Assembly (NCBI GenBank): GCA_020630735.1
Contig: JAHDIP010000001.1
Location: 26,967-90,966, forward strand
From: Saprospiraceae bacterium
GTDB taxonomy: Bacteria > Bacteroidota > Bacteroidia > Chitinophagales > Saprospiraceae
DNA: 64,000 nucleotides
Direction: 5' to 3'
Shown: positions 7,323 to 16,682 of the stretch, piece by piece
Numbering within the stretch: position 1 is the first letter of the stretch
How the letters are laid out: each line of letters begins with the position of its first letter
Program-made: the position numbers and the translations under genes
The notes under the pieces: model-generated
Seen by the model: the letters and a program-made list of their open reading frames with translations, nothing else
What the model was told of the DNA's origin: nothing
Database searches by the model: none

Positions 7323-7949
7323 ATGCTAAAAAAAATAAAAGATATAATGAGCAAAAAACAGAAACCTGTAGAAGATGAAAATCTAGATACAGACAACACC
7401 TCTGTAACTCAAGAAGACTCAACTGCAACTAATGATGCTGAGCAGCCTGAAAAAAAAGAGAAAAAGGGCAAAAAAATGTCCAAAACCGAAAAACTTCAAG
7501 CTGAAAATGAAGAATTAACCATCCAAGTAGCAGAGCTAAAGGACAAACACCTTCGCTTATTTGCAGAGTTTGACAACTTCAAAAAACGCAATGTCAAAGA
7601 AAAACTAGAAATGATGAGTTCTGCTGCAAGAGACACCTTGTCAGCTTTACTGCCAGTTTTAGACGATTTTGACAGAGCCAAGAAAAATGCTGAAGATGAA
7701 AGCAGCACAGAGCCTTTTAGCGAAGGCGTTATGCTTGTCTATAACAAACTGCATAATACCTTAAAAAATAAAGGACTTCAGCCAATGGAATCTACCGGAG
7801 AAGTATTCGACCCAGAACTCCATGAAGCCATTACAGAGATTCCTGCTCCTACAGAAGATATGAAAGGGAAAGTCATCGATACCATCGAAACAGGCTACCT
7901 GCTCAATGATAAGATTATTCGCTACGCTAAAGTAGTTGTAGGCAAGTAA
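7323..7949 (+). CDS. grpE: GrpE, nucleotide exchange factor of DnaK
   Basis: A 208-residue protein. A charged, Lys/Glu-rich N-terminal region of about 60 residues leads into the long dimerising coiled coil (KLQAENEELTIQVAELKD) and the conserved AEFDNFKKR block. The C-terminal beta domain contains GVMLVYNKLHNTLKNKGLQPM and ends in DKIIRYAKVVVGK. It stimulates ADP release from DnaK in the cytoplasmic heat-shock cycle. dnaJ follows 120 bases downstream; dnaK is not in the window. ATG 7347 (MSKKQ) is a possible alternative start. Confidence 0.97.
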   Translation: MLKKIKDIMSKKQKPVEDENLDTDNTSVTQEDSTATNDAEQPEKKEKKGKKMSKTEKLQAENEELTIQVAELKDKHLRLFAEFDNFKKRNVKEKLEMMSSAARDTLSALLPVLDDFDRAKKNAEDESSTEPFSEGVMLVYNKLHNTLKNKGLQPMESTGEVFDPELHEAITEIPAPTEDMKGKVIDTIETGYLLNDKIIRYAKVVVGK

Positions 7950-8069
7950 TTTTATTTAGTAATAGGTGAAAATAAGTTCCGTATTTTGACTCTGGAAGTT
8001 ATTGTTTAACCATTACTTATCTATTTTAATAACTAGTATAGCTACTATAGCTAACGCCAAATAATAATA

Positions 8070-9239
8070 ATGGCAAAAAGAGATTATTACGAAATTCTCG
8101 GTGTTCCTAAAACGGCTGACGATGCGACTATCAAAAAAGCGTATCGAAAAATCGCCATGAAATACCATCCTGACCGCAATCCTGACAATAAGGAAGCTGA
8201 GGAAAAATTTAAGGAAGCTGCAGAATCGTACGAAATATTAAGTGATAAAGATAAACGTGCTCGTTATGACCGATTTGGTCATGCAGGTGTCGGCGGTAAT
8301 TCTCGTGGAGGATTTAGCGGTGGCGGTATGACAATGGAAGATATCTTTGCCCAATTTGGTGATATTTTTGGAGAAGGTGGAAGTCCTTTCGAATCATTTT
8401 TTGGTGGCGCTGGTGGCGGAAGAGGTGGAACTCGTAGAGCAAGAGGTCAACGGGGAACAAACTTACGCATAAAAGTAAAGTTGACTTTAGAAGAAATCGC
8501 AAATGGAGTTACCAAAAAAATCAAGGTAAAGAAAAAGACGCCTTGTACTACCTGTAGCGGATCTGGAGCAAAAGATAGTACTTCTGTTGCTACTTGCTCT
8601 ACTTGTAAAGGCTCAGGTTATGTTCGTCAAGTAAAAAGTACTTTTTTAGGACAAATGCAAACGACAATAAATTGTCCGTCTTGTAGTGGTTCTGGTCAAA
8701 TGATTACAGCAAAATGTTCAAGCTGTAGAGGTGATGGAACTATTCAGGGAGAAGAGACAATAGAATTAGAAATTCCTGCAGGTGTAGAAGCTGGTATGCA
8801 GCTATCTATGAGGGGTAAAGGAAATGCAGGTGCTAAAGGAGGTGCCAATGGTGATTTGTTGATTAATATCGAAGAAGTACCGCACGACCATTTGCATAGA
8901 GATGGCATGAATGTTATCTACGAACTATACCTCAATTTTGCAGATGCAGCTTTAGGAACATCTATAGAAATTCCAACTATTACAGGTCGAGCAAAAATGA
9001 AAATACCTCCTGGTACACAGTCAGGAAAAATTTTCAGAATGAAAGGAAAAGGGCTACCATCTGTTCAGAATTACGGTGTTGGTGATCAACTTATACAAGT
9101 TAATATTTGGACACCAAAAAAACTAAGCAGTAAAGATCGTTCTCTTCTTGAACAAATGAAAGAAATGCCTAGTTTTAATCCAGATCCAGGAAAATCGGAT
9201 GGGGGATTTTTTGATCGAATGAAAGATTTTTTTGCTTAA
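8070..9239 (+). CDS. dnaJ: DnaJ co-chaperone
   Basis: A full-length 389-residue type I J-protein. The J domain is at residues 1-70 with the HPD triad in [11 protein letters not shown] Gly/Phe-rich linker follows (about 75-135). The zinc region has four CxxCxGxG-type repeats ([32 protein letters not shown]), then the client-binding beta domains follow. It delivers unfolded proteins to DnaK and stimulates its ATPase. It is in the same orientation as grpE and is closed by a strong terminator, so grpE-dnaJ is probably the transcription unit. Confidence 0.98.
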   Translation: MAKRDYYEILGVPKTADDATIKKAYRKIAMKYHPDRNPDNKEAEEKFKEAAESYEILSDKDKRARYDRFGHAGVGGNSRGGFSGGGMTMEDIFAQFGDIFGEGGSPFESFFGGAGGGRGGTRRARGQRGTNLRIKVKLTLEEIANGVTKKIKVKKKTPCTTCSGSGAKDSTSVATCSTCKGSGYVRQVKSTFLGQMQTTINCPSCSGSGQMITAKCSSCRGDGTIQGEETIELEIPAGVEAGMQLSMRGKGNAGAKGGANGDLLINIEEVPHDHLHRDGMNVIYELYLNFADAALGTSIEIPTITGRAKMKIPPGTQSGKIFRMKGKGLPSVQNYGVGDQLIQVNIWTPKKLSSKDRSLLEQMKEMPSFNPDPGKSDGGFFDRMKDFFA

Positions 9240-9257
9240 CTAAAAATATTAATATCG

Positions 9258-9299
9258 AAAAAAGAGCTAATAGATTGCTAATCTATTAGCTCTTTTTTT
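9258..9299 (+). terminator. Rho-independent terminator after dnaJ
   Basis: An 18-bp perfect stem (9258-9275 with 9281-9298) with a 5-base loop and A/T tracts on both sides lies 19 bases after the dnaJ stop codon. Confidence 0.93.
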
Positions 9300-9324
9300 A
9301 ATCGGTTTTAACATTACTTCTTAG

Positions 9325-9332
9325 TACTTTTG
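9325..9332 (+). promoter_or_regulatory. Candidate -7 element for gldH
   Basis: TACTTTTG is an exact TAnnTTTG match 23 bases upstream of the gldH start codon. A clear -33 TTG is not present. Confidence 0.45.
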
Positions 9333-9354
9333 CGTATCACTTTTATTATCGCCT

Positions 9355-9828
9355 ATGAAAAATTTAATGCTGCTTTCTATTATCTTTTTTGTGTTATCTG
9401 GCTGTGGTCCTAATTATATTTTTGATCAAAAAAAAGATATTCAAGATTTAGCTTGGAGTTATAATGATACCTTGAACTTTGAAATTGATATTCAAGATAC
9501 TTTAAAAATTTACAATCTGTATTTAGATATTGAACATAGTATCGATTATCCTTTCCAAAACATCTATACCCAAATTTATACTCAATTCCCATCAGGAAAA
9601 CGAATCAAAGAACGGTTACCTATCGATTTTTCGGAAAAATCAGGAAAATGGATTGGAGATTGTAGCAATGATATTTGTACCCTCCGAGTAAATATTCAAA
9701 AAGGAGCTTTCTTTAATGCTCTTGGTAAGCATAAGATTACAGTAGAACAATTTATGAGAGACAATCCTTTAAAAGGCATAAAAAGTATTGCTCTTCGAAT
9801 AGAAGAAACATCTAACAAAAGACAATAG
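9355..9828 (+). CDS. gldH: Gliding motility lipoprotein GldH
   Basis: A 157-residue lipoprotein with a lipobox in LSGCGPN near residue 17. The body matches GldH: an early W with a DTLNFEIDIQDT strand, the YNLYLDIEHSIDYPFQNIY block, a GKWIGD turn and the closing QFMRDNPLKGIKSIALRIEE block. GldH is one of the inner-membrane-linked lipoproteins needed for gliding and T9SS function in Bacteroidota. Other gld genes are not adjacent. A -7 element lies just upstream. Confidence 0.9.
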   Translation: MKNLMLLSIIFFVLSGCGPNYIFDQKKDIQDLAWSYNDTLNFEIDIQDTLKIYNLYLDIEHSIDYPFQNIYTQIYTQFPSGKRIKERLPIDFSEKSGKWIGDCSNDICTLRVNIQKGAFFNALGKHKITVEQFMRDNPLKGIKSIALRIEETSNKRQ

Positions 9829-9896
9829 ACATGGCAATATTTTGTTAAAGAGCCTTTCCCAAAAAAAAAATGTAATTTTATAGCCCTCATTCTTAG

Positions 9897-9920
9897 CAAA
9901 AGATAATTAATTATCTTTTG
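9897..9920. repeat. 24-bp perfect palindrome downstream of gldH
   Basis: Bases 9897-9920 equal their own reverse complement over all 24 positions, centred on AATT. The right arm ends TTATCTTTTG. It may act as a terminator for gldH or as an operator for the secreted haem/copper gene 80 bases downstream. Confidence 0.7.
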
Positions 9921-9999
9921 TTAATCTTTAATACGCTATAAACCTTATAACTTTTATCATCAATAATAAATATGTTTTTTCATTCAAATATTTTGCCTT

Positions 10000-11721
10000 A
10001 TGAATAAATACAAATGGTTATCCCATGCTTTTGTTGCCCTTATTTTGATGTGGACAACAAATCTACATGCTCAATCAACTTTCCAAGAAGTTTATAATAT
10101 CATACAAACCAAATGTACAGGTTGCCATGGAGGTGACTCTCCTCAAGGAAATCTCGATTTAGACCTTTCAGAAGCGGGTGTATATAATGCTTTAGTAGGT
10201 ACAAATCCAACCAATCCATCGGCTTTAAGTAAAGGCTACAAACTGGCTGACCCTGGTTATCCAGAACGCAGTTATCTTTTGCACAAATTGGCTACAGCTG
10301 ATTGGGATAATAGTTTTTCGTTAGAAGTAGCTGATGGTAATACAATGCCTCCATCTCCACTTCCTGCATTAAGTGAAGTAGAAATAGAACTTTTCCGACA
10401 ATGGATTATGTTTGGTACTCCTCAATCAGGTACCGTTGTAGATCGTTCTGTTTTGGAAGACTATTATGAAAATGGTTTAGCTTTACCTGGTGTCACTGCA
10501 CCACCTGCACCAGACCCATCGGAAGGCATTCAGATACGTTTAGGTCCTATTTTTTTAGCACCTTTACAGGAAGAAGAATACTTTAAAAAACACTTACTTG
10601 ATTTTGGTGAAAATGTGGAAGTAACTAAAACATCTGTAGATTTTAATGACGAATCGCACCACTTTATCTTATACCAATTGAGTAATGGTAATGCGCAAAG
10701 TTATGCTGAAGGTCTTCGGAATATAGATAGTGGTGAATTTTCCATGACTAGTAATTCTTCGATAGGTGTTTGGCAAAACAGTGATGAGTTTCGACTACCA
10801 GAAGGAGCTGCTTACAAATGGCCACAAGGCACTCATCTGGATCTAAATTTTCATGTTAAAAATTATAGTCCTGAAGGCGTATTAGCTTGTGATGCTTATA
10901 TCAATATTAATACTCAAGAGGATGGGATTGCAGAACAAGAAATGTTTTCTGTTATCATACCTATCAATTTGTTTGAGACCTTTTTAGGAGAACCTATTGG
11001 GAATGGCTTAGTCATTCCAAACGATGGAGAAGAACATGTATTTAGCGATCTTTTTGCAGTACCTCCAGTACCTGGTATTCCTTTTCCTTCAGGTGATTGG
11101 TATCTCTGGCAACTCTCATCTCATACGCATGCTCGAGGAATCGATTATGATATTTATATCTCCGATGGCGGCGAACCTGGTGAGCAAATCTATGAAGGCT
11201 TTTACAATTTCAACTATACCTTCAACCAAGGTTTTTTTGATTGGGAGCATCCAGCGATCCGATATTTTGAACCTTTAAAGAAAGTAGATATGTCTCTAGG
11301 TGGAGGATTAATACAAGAAGCTACCTATATAAATGATGGTCCAGAACCTCTTGAGTGGGGCTATACAACCGACGATGAAATGATGCTAATGACTATTCAA
11401 TTCACTGCTGGTCCATTATCCTCTTCTACTCCTGTTGTAGAAACGGCAAGTACTGATTTTTCTTTCACTGCTTCCCCTAATCCGTATCAAGGACATACAA
11501 GTATATCGTATCAACTAAACGAAAAAGCACAAGTGAGTTTAGAGGTTTTTAACGTATTAGGTGAACGAGTTCAGTTATTAGTTGATGAAAAACAAGCTGC
11601 TGGAAAATATCAGCAAACATTCAGTGCTGAAGCATTGGGTTTACCAGCTGGAATGTATCTAGTAAACCTTACTATTGATGGTCAAAAGATCAGTAAAAAG
11701 ATAATCGAAATGAATAACTAA
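10000..11721 (+). CDS. Secreted c-type haem plus PHM-like copper monooxygenase protein with T9SS sorting domain
   Basis: 573 residues. The signal peptide ends near HAQ (residue 25). A c-haem motif CTGCH (residues 39-43) opens a cytochrome-like domain. The middle matches the copper type II monooxygenase pattern: paired His220-His221, His279/His285, then H375-T-H377 and Met461-464 about 84 residues later, as in the two copper sites of peptidylglycine hydroxylating monooxygenase. The last 85 residues are a type A T9SS sorting domain (FTASPNPYQGHTSISYQL to ISKKIIEMNN). It is exported across the outer membrane and probably surface-attached. The substrate is unknown, and the catalytic call is an inference from metal ligands. 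Confidence 0.82.
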   Translation: MNKYKWLSHAFVALILMWTTNLHAQSTFQEVYNIIQTKCTGCHGGDSPQGNLDLDLSEAGVYNALVGTNPTNPSALSKGYKLADPGYPERSYLLHKLATADWDNSFSLEVADGNTMPPSPLPALSEVEIELFRQWIMFGTPQSGTVVDRSVLEDYYENGLALPGVTAPPAPDPSEGIQIRLGPIFLAPLQEEEYFKKHLLDFGENVEVTKTSVDFNDESHHFILYQLSNGNAQSYAEGLRNIDSGEFSMTSNSSIGVWQNSDEFRLPEGAAYKWPQGTHLDLNFHVKNYSPEGVLACDAYININTQEDGIAEQEMFSVIIPINLFETFLGEPIGNGLVIPNDGEEHVFSDLFAVPPVPGIPFPSGDWYLWQLSSHTHARGIDYDIYISDGGEPGEQIYEGFYNFNYTFNQGFFDWEHPAIRYFEPLKKVDMSLGGGLIQEATYINDGPEPLEWGYTTDDEMMLMTIQFTAGPLSSSTPVVETASTDFSFTASPNPYQGHTSISYQLNEKAQVSLEVFNVLGERVQLLVDEKQAAGKYQQTFSAEALGLPAGMYLVNLTIDGQKISKKIIEMNN

Positions 11722-11749
11722 TAGAATTAAGTTTCATAACTTCCTTCAG

Positions 11750-11789
11750 AATACCACGGTACAATTTCTAGTTTTGTATCGTGGTATTT
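11750..11789 (+). terminator. Hairpin terminator after the secreted haem/copper gene
   Basis: AATACCACGGTACAA (11750-11764) pairs with TTGTATCGTGGTATT (11774-11788) with one wobble pair and a 9-base loop, followed by T-rich sequence. It lies 28 bases after the stop codon. Confidence 0.8.
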
Positions 11790-12203
11790 CCATTTTAATT
11801 TACTTATAAGTACTTCCAAACAAATATTTCTCTTCCTAGGAATCAATATTTGCACTTTATTTATTGATATTCAGCGTTTTTTGAACATAAATCTTTCCTT
11901 TTTACATAAATTTTGTTTTCTTTTGTGTTCGGTATGCGTCTAAATGAAGGAATACTGATTTTTTATTTACTAAAATAGGAGAAAACGTAAAGGGTTGAAG
12001 AAATAAAACCCTATCTTCCTTTTCATAAGTAACAGGTCAAAAGTAAGTCCGTCATTTTGAAATAGAGATTTTGTTTCTATCAAAATAGCAAAAAACTAAT
12101 AAGTTTTAAGGCTTTTTGAGAAAATATAGGAATAAGATCATAAGCAAAATGTGTTAGTTATTATTTGACCCTTACTAAACTATAAATAGAGAGGCATTAA
12201 TTA
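11790..12203 (+). other. Leader region upstream of mreB
   Basis: 414 bases with no credible gene. AATATTTG (11845-11852) is a one-mismatch -7 element. Small hairpins are visible around 12054-12084 and at 12092-12107 (AAAACT with AGTTTT), so mreB may have a long folded leader. Nothing more specific can be supported. Confidence 0.4.
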
Positions 12204-13235
12204 ATGAAACTATTTAACTTCTTTACACAAGAGATAGCTATAGATTTAGGTACAGCAAATACGCTGATTATTCAAGATGGTGTAATCGTCATTGATGAAC
12301 CTTCTATTGTTGCCATTGACCGACGGACAGGCGAAACGATTGCTGTAGGTAACAAGGCAATGCAAATGCACGAAAAAACACATGAAAATATAAAAACCAT
12401 TCGTCCACTAAAAGATGGAGTGATTGCTGATTTTCAAGCTGCAGAAAGTATGATAGAAGGGCTAATCAATATGACTGGAAGCAGACGTAAGTTTTTCACA
12501 CATATGAAAATGGTTATTTGTATCCCTTCTGGTATTACTGAAGTAGAAAAAAGAGCCGTTTTTGACTCTGCTGATCACGTAGACTCCAAAGAAACCTATT
12601 TGATTCATGAACCAATGGCCGCAGCATTAGGTATTGGTTTGGACGTAGAAGAACCAATTGGTAATATGATCATTGATATAGGTGGTGGAACAACAGAGAT
12701 TGCAGTTATCGCTCTTTCTGGTATTGTATGCGACCAATCGATCCGAACAGCAGGTGATGAGTTTACGATGGATATCATGAACTACATGAAACGTCAGCAC
12801 AATATATTGATTGGTGAACGTACAGCTGAGCAAATTAAAATACACGTAGGTTCTGCTTTGCATGAATTAGAAAATCCTCCAGAAGATTACGCTGTAAATG
12901 GCCGTGATTTGATGACTGGTATTCCAAAACAAATTTCAGTTTCTTATGTAGAGATAGCTCATGCACTTGATAAGTCTATTTCTAAAGTAGAAGAAGCGAT
13001 CTTAAAAGCACTAGAGACAACTCCTCCTGAGTTGGCATCTGATATATACAAAACTGGACTTTATCTTACAGGTGGAGGTGCCTTACTAAGGGGGCTTGAT
13101 TACAGAATTCAACAAAAAACGAAATTACCTGTTCATATTGCTGAAGATCCTTTAAGAGCTGTAGTAAGAGGAACGGGTATAGCCCTAAAAAATACAGATA
13201 CATTTTCATTCTTAATTGATAGAAAGAGTGTTTAA
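12204..13235 (+). CDS. mreB: Rod shape-determining protein MreB
   Basis: A 343-residue actin-fold protein. Phosphate-binding segments are visible at IDLGTANTLI near residue 13 and IIDIGGGTTEIAV near residue 155, and the late GGGALLRGL adenosine loop is present. It forms short membrane-associated filaments that steer the elongation machinery. It heads the mreB-mreC-mreD-mrdA cluster, with mreC 145 bases downstream. The length and the absence of gaps match the family. Presence suggests rod or filament-shaped cells. Confidence 0.98.
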   Translation: MKLFNFFTQEIAIDLGTANTLIIQDGVIVIDEPSIVAIDRRTGETIAVGNKAMQMHEKTHENIKTIRPLKDGVIADFQAAESMIEGLINMTGSRRKFFTHMKMVICIPSGITEVEKRAVFDSADHVDSKETYLIHEPMAAALGIGLDVEEPIGNMIIDIGGGTTEIAVIALSGIVCDQSIRTAGDEFTMDIMNYMKRQHNILIGERTAEQIKIHVGSALHELENPPEDYAVNGRDLMTGIPKQISVSYVEIAHALDKSISKVEEAILKALETTPPELASDIYKTGLYLTGGGALLRGLDYRIQQKTKLPVHIAEDPLRAVVRGTGIALKNTDTFSFLIDRKSV

Positions 13236-13380
13236 TTTGCCACATTTTTATTGAGAAACTAAATTCATCAATTTTTTTTCCGATCTTTAAAGACTGCTTT
13301 GAAATGCCCGTCATCAAATCGTCGACCATTATTCAAAACAGTTTTTTATCATTCACTAAAGCAGGAAGTGCTTAAATGCT

Positions 13381-14211
13381 ATGCAAAATCTGATTTTATT
13401 ATTTGTCAGGCATGGAGGCCTTATTCTTTTTATCCTACTTGAAAGTCTTTGTATGTACTTAGTGGTACAATACAATCAGAAACAAAATAGCATTTACTTT
13501 AGCTCCACCAACGTTTTATCGGGCACTCTTCACAACCAATACGATGATTTTGTACAATATCTCTACCTTGCTAATGTAGCCGATAGCCTTGCTAATGAAA
13601 ATGCAAAACTTTATGAGCAACTCGACGATGCAAAATTCAATCGTTCTATTTGGAGGGATACCCTTAGAGCAGATACACTAGAACCACAATATATTTTTCA
13701 ATCTGCCACCGTTATTAACAATTCCATCAACAAATACCACAATCATATTACTATAGATCGAGGTAAAAATCACGGTATCCGACCAAGTATGGGCGTCATT
13801 AATGACGATGGAATTGTAGGTATTGTAAAAAGTACTTCAGGCAATTACTCACTGGTCATGTCTGTACTACACAATCAAACCCGAATAAGTGCCGCAATAA
13901 AAAGAAACAATTATTTTGGTTCATTAGTATGGAAAGGAAGCGATCCTAAGCATGTCAACCTTAATGATGTACCCAAACACGCAGACTTAATAATTGGCGA
14001 TACCATACAAACGAGTTCTTACTCTGCTGTTTTTCCGAAAGGTATTATGATTGGAAAAATAGATACTTTTTGGATTGAGCCTGGTAGTAATTTTTATTCT
14101 ATAGACGTAAAATTAAGTAACAACCTTAGCAATTTACGCTATGTATATGTAGTCGAAAATATAATGAAAGGAGAGCAGCTAGAATTAGAGGAGGAGGTTC
14201 AAGATGAATAG
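13381..14211 (+). CDS. mreC: Rod shape-determining protein MreC
   Basis: 276 residues with an N-terminal membrane helix (LILFILLESLCMYLVV), a short coiled coil near residues 60-85 and the periplasmic MreC beta domains (ATVINNSINKYHNHITIDRG, GIRPSMGV, VGIVKS). MreC bridges MreB and the penicillin-binding protein in the periplasm. Its last 8 bases overlap the start of mreD (ATGAATAG), indicating translational coupling. The acidic C-terminus (ELEEEVQDE) is typical of the phylum. Confidence 0.95.
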   Translation: MQNLILLFVRHGGLILFILLESLCMYLVVQYNQKQNSIYFSSTNVLSGTLHNQYDDFVQYLYLANVADSLANENAKLYEQLDDAKFNRSIWRDTLRADTLEPQYIFQSATVINNSINKYHNHITIDRGKNHGIRPSMGVINDDGIVGIVKSTSGNYSLVMSVLHNQTRISAAIKRNNYFGSLVWKGSDPKHVNLNDVPKHADLIIGDTIQTSSYSAVFPKGIMIGKIDTFWIEPGSNFYSIDVKLSNNLSNLRYVYVVENIMKGEQLELEEEVQDE

Positions 14212-14725
14212 TACTATTTTTAAAAATATAGTACGGTTTGTATTATTGGTTTTAGTACAGGTTCTTGTATTTAGCCGTATCAATATTGGAGGCGATAATT
14301 TTAATTATGCTCAGGTATTTATTTATCCGATTTTCATAATGCTCTTGCCCATTCGAACCCTACATACCGTTAGTATTTTACTTGGTTTTTTACTTGGCTT
14401 TACTATAGATATTTTTTACAACTCTTTAGGAGTTCATGCAAGTGCCTGTGTTTTTATGGCATTTATTCGTCCATATGTATTAAGTGCTTTGGAACCAAGA
14501 GGAGGTTATAATGTTAATCTTAGTCCCACGAAATCACACTTTGGTTTTCCTTGGTTTGCTATTTATTCTGGGATATTATTATTTGCTCACCTCTTTTTTT
14601 ACTTCTCTGTAGAAGCCTTTACCTTTTATTATTTTTGGGAAATCATGCTACGTACTATACTTAGCTTTTTTATATCAGCGTTTTTTGTTATAATGTATCA
14701 ATATTTATTTGATCCTAGAGAATAA
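14204..14725 (+). CDS. mreD: Rod shape-determining protein MreD
   Basis: A 173-residue polytopic membrane protein with about five hydrophobic helices, starting at VRFVLLVLVQVLVF and including SILLGFLLGFTIDIFYNSLG, whose polar residues are typical of MreD. It works with MreC in the inner membrane. The identity rests on topology, length and its position between mreC (8-base overlap) and mrdA (8 bases away), because MreD sequence is weakly conserved. Confidence 0.9.
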   Translation: MNSTIFKNIVRFVLLVLVQVLVFSRINIGGDNFNYAQVFIYPIFIMLLPIRTLHTVSILLGFLLGFTIDIFYNSLGVHASACVFMAFIRPYVLSALEPRGGYNVNLSPTKSHFGFPWFAIYSGILLFAHLFFYFSVEAFTFYYFWEIMLRTILSFFISAFFVIMYQYLFDPRE

Positions 14726-14733
14726 TAGCCATA

Positions 14734-16584
14734 GTGAAAGATACTTTTAAAAGCCGGCAACGAACCATACAATTAGTATTTTTAATCGGAGCAATCTTGC
14801 TTTTGTTTAAAGCTATGCAATTGCAATTATTCGATACGTCTTATCAAGCTAAAGCCAATGCTACCGCAATTGATAAAATTGTATTATATCCTTCCCGTGG
14901 TTTGATCTATGACCGAAATATGAAGTTGTTAATCAACAATAATGCAATGTATGATTTGAAAGTTACTTACAATCGCATTGACCCTGATATGGATACCTTA
15001 AAATTTTGTAACCTCTTAGGTATTGATAGAGAAACATTCGAAAAAAACCTTGACAAGGACTTTAAAAGTGCTCGTTATAAAAAATATGCTCCCTTTATTT
15101 TTCTAAAGAAAATTTCTGCTGAACAATATGCTCGTTTTCAAGAACATTTGTATGAGTTTCCAGGATTTTATGTACAGATACGTAATGTAAGAGGTTATCC
15201 ACACAGTCACGGTGCCCACGTACTAGGTTATATCAATGAAGTAAATCAAACTCAAATAGATGCTTCTGAGGGTAAATATGCAAGAGGTGACTATATTGGT
15301 GCTAGTGGTTTAGAATTGGCTTATGAAGATTATTTGAGAGGAAGCAAAGGAGTACAGTATGTTTTGAAAGATAACTTAGGTAGAGAAGTGGGGCCATACA
15401 AAGAAGGTGCGTTAGACTCGTCTGCCGTTTCTGGTCACGACTTGATCACTTCCATAGATTTGGGCTTACAAGAATATGGAGAATATTTAATGCAAGGCAA
15501 GACGGGCTCTATTGTCGCTATCGAACCACAGACTGGCGAAATACTCTCTATGATAAGTACCCCGACATACGACCCTAATTTGCTCACTATTAATCGAGAT
15601 AGAGGCCATGCTTATGTTCGCTTATTACAAGATACTCTCAAACCGTTCTTTGATCGTACAGTAATGGCAAAGTACCCTCCTGGTTCAATATTTAAAACAG
15701 TGATGAGTCTAGCAGCAATGCAAGAAGGCGTTACTCATCCTGACCGTTATATCTCTTGCAGTGGTGCCTACTACTATAGAGACGATGTTTGGAAATGTCA
15801 TGGTCATCCTGCACCTTTCAACTTACCCATAGCTTTACAGCATTCGTGCAACACTTATTTCTTCCAAATGTTAAGAGATGTAGTGGATAAAAATGGTTTT
15901 TATAATCCTCATGAGGGTTTGGATACTTTAGTTCAATACTTGCATGATTTTGGTTTGGGCAATACATTAGGTATAGATATTCCCAATGAGTCAAGTGGTA
16001 ATATTCCTACATCAGAATATTACGACTATTTATATCCTAAAAAGAAAGGTGGTTGGAAATCACCAACGATTATATCCATCGGAATTGGACAAGGTGAAGT
16101 ACAATTAACAACTCTACAAATTGCTAACCTGGCAGCAATTATAGCTAATAAGGGAAAATACTATATTCCTCATCTTGCCAAAGGGTTTAAAAATCAAACA
16201 ACTATCATTCCTGAAAAGTATCGAACACTCAAACAAGTTAGAGTAGACGAACAATTCTTTGAGCCTGTAATAGAAGGAATGAGACGAGTAGTAGATAGTG
16301 GAACAGGTAATGCTGCTAGAGTAAGAGGCATTCCCGTTTGTGGTAAAACGGGTACTTCTCAAAATCCACATGGTAAAGATCACTCTGTATTTTTTGCTTT
16401 TGCTCCTCAAGACGATCCAAAAATAGCCATAGCCGTTTATGTCGAAAATGGTGGTTTTGGTTCTACTTTTGCAGCTCCTATAACTGGATTAATGATTGAA
16501 AAATATTTAAAAGGAGAAATATCTCCTGAAAAAGTTGCTATTGAAGAACGAATGAATAAAACAATTCTAAATGGTAGACCATAA
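14734..16584 (+). CDS. mrdA: Penicillin-binding protein 2, elongasome transpeptidase
   Basis: 616 residues from GTG 14734. One N-terminal membrane helix is followed by the PBP dimerisation/pedestal domain (LYPSRGLIYDRN, VRGYPHSHGAHVLGYI) and the transpeptidase domain. Catalytic motifs are SxxK in PPGSIFKTVMS, SxN in HSCNTYF and KTG in CGKTGTSQN. It cross-links lateral-wall peptidoglycan with RodA. rodA, which usually follows mrdA in this phylum, is absent here; a lipoprotein gene comes next. The GTG start sits 8 bases after mreD, consistent with one operon. Confidence 0.97.
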   Translation: MKDTFKSRQRTIQLVFLIGAILLLFKAMQLQLFDTSYQAKANATAIDKIVLYPSRGLIYDRNMKLLINNNAMYDLKVTYNRIDPDMDTLKFCNLLGIDRETFEKNLDKDFKSARYKKYAPFIFLKKISAEQYARFQEHLYEFPGFYVQIRNVRGYPHSHGAHVLGYINEVNQTQIDASEGKYARGDYIGASGLELAYEDYLRGSKGVQYVLKDNLGREVGPYKEGALDSSAVSGHDLITSIDLGLQEYGEYLMQGKTGSIVAIEPQTGEILSMISTPTYDPNLLTINRDRGHAYVRLLQDTLKPFFDRTVMAKYPPGSIFKTVMSLAAMQEGVTHPDRYISCSGAYYYRDDVWKCHGHPAPFNLPIALQHSCNTYFFQMLRDVVDKNGFYNPHEGLDTLVQYLHDFGLGNTLGIDIPNESSGNIPTSEYYDYLYPKKKGGWKSPTIISIGIGQGEVQLTTLQIANLAAIIANKGKYYIPHLAKGFKNQTTIIPEKYRTLKQVRVDEQFFEPVIEGMRRVVDSGTGNAARVRGIPVCGKTGTSQNPHGKDHSVFFAFAPQDDPKIAIAVYVENGGFGSTFAAPITGLMIEKYLKGEISPEKVAIEERMNKTILNGRP

Positions 16585-16682
16585 AGAATTATTTTTAAAC
16601 TTTTGTTAAAAAATAGTAAACCCAAAACAATCCTTATTTAAGATACGTCTAAGAGGTCTTAACCTTAAATAAAAATTGATAT

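Noticed and set aside
13066..13329. A minus-strand frame of 87 codons at the mreB 3' end
   Set aside because: It is antisense to mreB and the mreB-mreC spacer, with no domain and no promoter.
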